This document shows positions 63,240 to 64,000 of a stretch of 64,000 nucleotides of DNA, piece by piece. The translations under genes and the position numbers were made by a program. The notes under the pieces are model-generated. The model worked only from the letters and a program-made list of their open reading frames with translations, was not told the origin of the DNA and ran no database searches. Each line of letters begins with the position of its first letter. Position 1 is the stretch's first letter. The DNA comes from Kazachstania africana CBS 2517 (Eukaryota; Ascomycota; Saccharomycetes; Saccharomycetales; Saccharomycetaceae), in assembly GCF_000304475.1 (NCBI RefSeq), contig NC_018951.1:186001-250000 (forward strand). Direction: 5' to 3'.

Positions 63240-64000
63240 ATGGCAAGACCAAAGACCTTTATCGACATCTCCATCGGTGATTCCAGCAAGGGACGTATCG
63301 TTTTCGAATTGTACAATGACATCGTTCCAAAGACCGTCGAGAACTTCTATCAATTATGTAAAGGTGACTACGCAATGTGCAAATCCAATCCAGAAATCCC
63401 ATTATCTTACAAAGGCTCTCTTTTCCACAGAGTGATAAAAGATTTCATGCTACAATTTGGTGACTTCACTGCTGGTAATGGTACAGGTGGTGAAAGTATT
63501 TATGGTGAAAAATTCGAAGATGAGAATTTTGACGTTAAACATGAGAGACCTTACCTCTTATCCATGGCCAATGCGGGTCCAAACACTAATGGCTCTCAAG
63601 TGTTTATCACTTGTGTTCCAACTCCTCATTTGGATGGCAAGCATGTCGTTTTCGGTGAAGTTATTCAAGGTAAGAGACTTGTCAGATTGATTGAGAAACA
63701 GCAAACCGATGAAGGCGATAAACCAATGAGAGACGTCAAGATTGAAGATTGTGGGATCTTACCTGAAGATTACGTTGTCCCAGAGGACGCTGAATCAACT
63801 CCAACAGACGAATTCGGTGACAATTATGAAGAATTCTTAAAGGATGATTCCAAAGTTGACGTGAAAGACGTTAATAGTGTCCTAAAGGCCATTGAAACTG
63901 TTAAGGCAATTGGTAGCGAGCAATTTAAAAAACAAAACTTCGAAGTTGCATTGGCCAAATATCAAAAATGTGACAAATTCCTAAAAGAATATTTCCCTGA
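63240..64000 (+). CDS. CPR6: Cyclophilin-40 Cpr6, 3'-truncated by the window
   Basis: The frame is open from ATG 63240 to the last base, 253 codons of an expected 371, so the C-terminal TPR repeats are mostly outside the window. The PPIase domain spans about residues 1-175: [15 protein letters not shown] with the active-site Arg and Phe, [26 protein letters not shown] and [13 protein letters not shown]. The linker [13 protein letters not shown] and the first TPR helix ([20 protein letters not shown]) follow. Cpr6 is an Hsp90 co-chaperone and prolyl isomerase; the linker and first helix distinguish it from simple cyclophilins. CPR7 is less likely from sequence. Confidence 0.95.
   Translation, partial: MARPKTFIDISIGDSSKGRIVFELYNDIVPKTVENFYQLCKGDYAMCKSNPEIPLSYKGSLFHRVIKDFMLQFGDFTAGNGTGGESIYGEKFEDENFDVKHERPYLLSMANAGPNTNGSQVFITCVPTPHLDGKHVVFGEVIQGKRLVRLIEKQQTDEGDKPMRDVKIEDCGILPEDYVVPEDAESTPTDEFGDNYEEFLKDDSKVDVKDVNSVLKAIETVKAIGSEQFKKQNFEVALAKYQKCDKFLKEYFP

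Overview
The window is nuclear DNA from a budding yeast of the Saccharomycetaceae. Introns use GTATGT...TACTAAC...AG, genes are compact and AT-rich, and proteins closely resemble Saccharomyces cerevisiae families. Gene order indicates a species that descends from the whole-genome duplication (WGD) and has sorted its duplicates differently from S. cerevisiae. SEC6 sits beside an RNR1-type gene within a TDA2-VTC1-ALD5 neighbourhood. In the right half, genes from two S. cerevisiae chromosome IV sister regions (YDL125-130 and YDL175-195) interleave. Many genes expected in an unduplicated ancestor (for example LYS20/21, VMA1, PPH21/22) are absent. The genus cannot be fixed from this window; Kazachstania, Naumovozyma or a relative would fit. 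All S. cerevisiae comparisons are from memory, not from alignments run here.

Layout, left to right. (1) 0.9-15.4 kb: RNR large-subunit paralog, SEC6, TDA2, VTC1, ALD5, RPS24 (intron), YOS1 (two introns), PTP3. (2) 16.3-27.9 kb: tRNA-Ala(UGC), MRX1, ICP55, AIM9, SER3/33, UTP7, GET2. (3) 28.1-34.9 kb: a degenerate AIR1/2 paralog, tRNA-Ile(AAU), GID12-like, YDL177C-like, DLD2. (4) 35.6-62 kb: HNT1, CDC48, PCL2/9, VCX1, YDL180W-like, RPP1B (intron), INH1/STF1, YDL183C, RPL41, an unrecognised gene, UFD2, RPL35, ARF1, NUS1, SNF3, SEC31. (5) 62.7-64 kb: COA4 and the first two thirds of CPR6, cut by the window edge.

The most striking observation is the first gene. The reading frame is intact, full length and strongly conserved, and its allosteric residues, assembly domains and C-terminal CxxC tail are kept. 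However, all three active-site cysteines (218, 428, 443) are serine, E430 is aspartate, and the tyrosine pair of the radical path is Tyr-Lys. It reads as a ribonucleotide reductase pseudoenzyme, still under a promoter with four MCB (ACGCGT) elements. A second paralog with selective loss is the AIR gene. It keeps the zinc knuckle 4-IWRxY-zinc knuckle 5 platform known to bind Trf4/5, but has lost knuckle 3, distorted knuckle 2 and shed its N-terminus.

Regulatory sites match gene function in several places. There are Rap1/HOMOL1-type sites before RPS24, RPL41, RPP1B and RPL35, a perfect Rpn4 (PACE) site before CDC48, and PAC plus an A/T-tract RRPE before UTP7. GC-rich, hairpin-capable islands lie between the Rap1-type sites and the start codons of RPS24 and RPP1B. 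HNT1 and RPL35 lack the introns known in S. cerevisiae.
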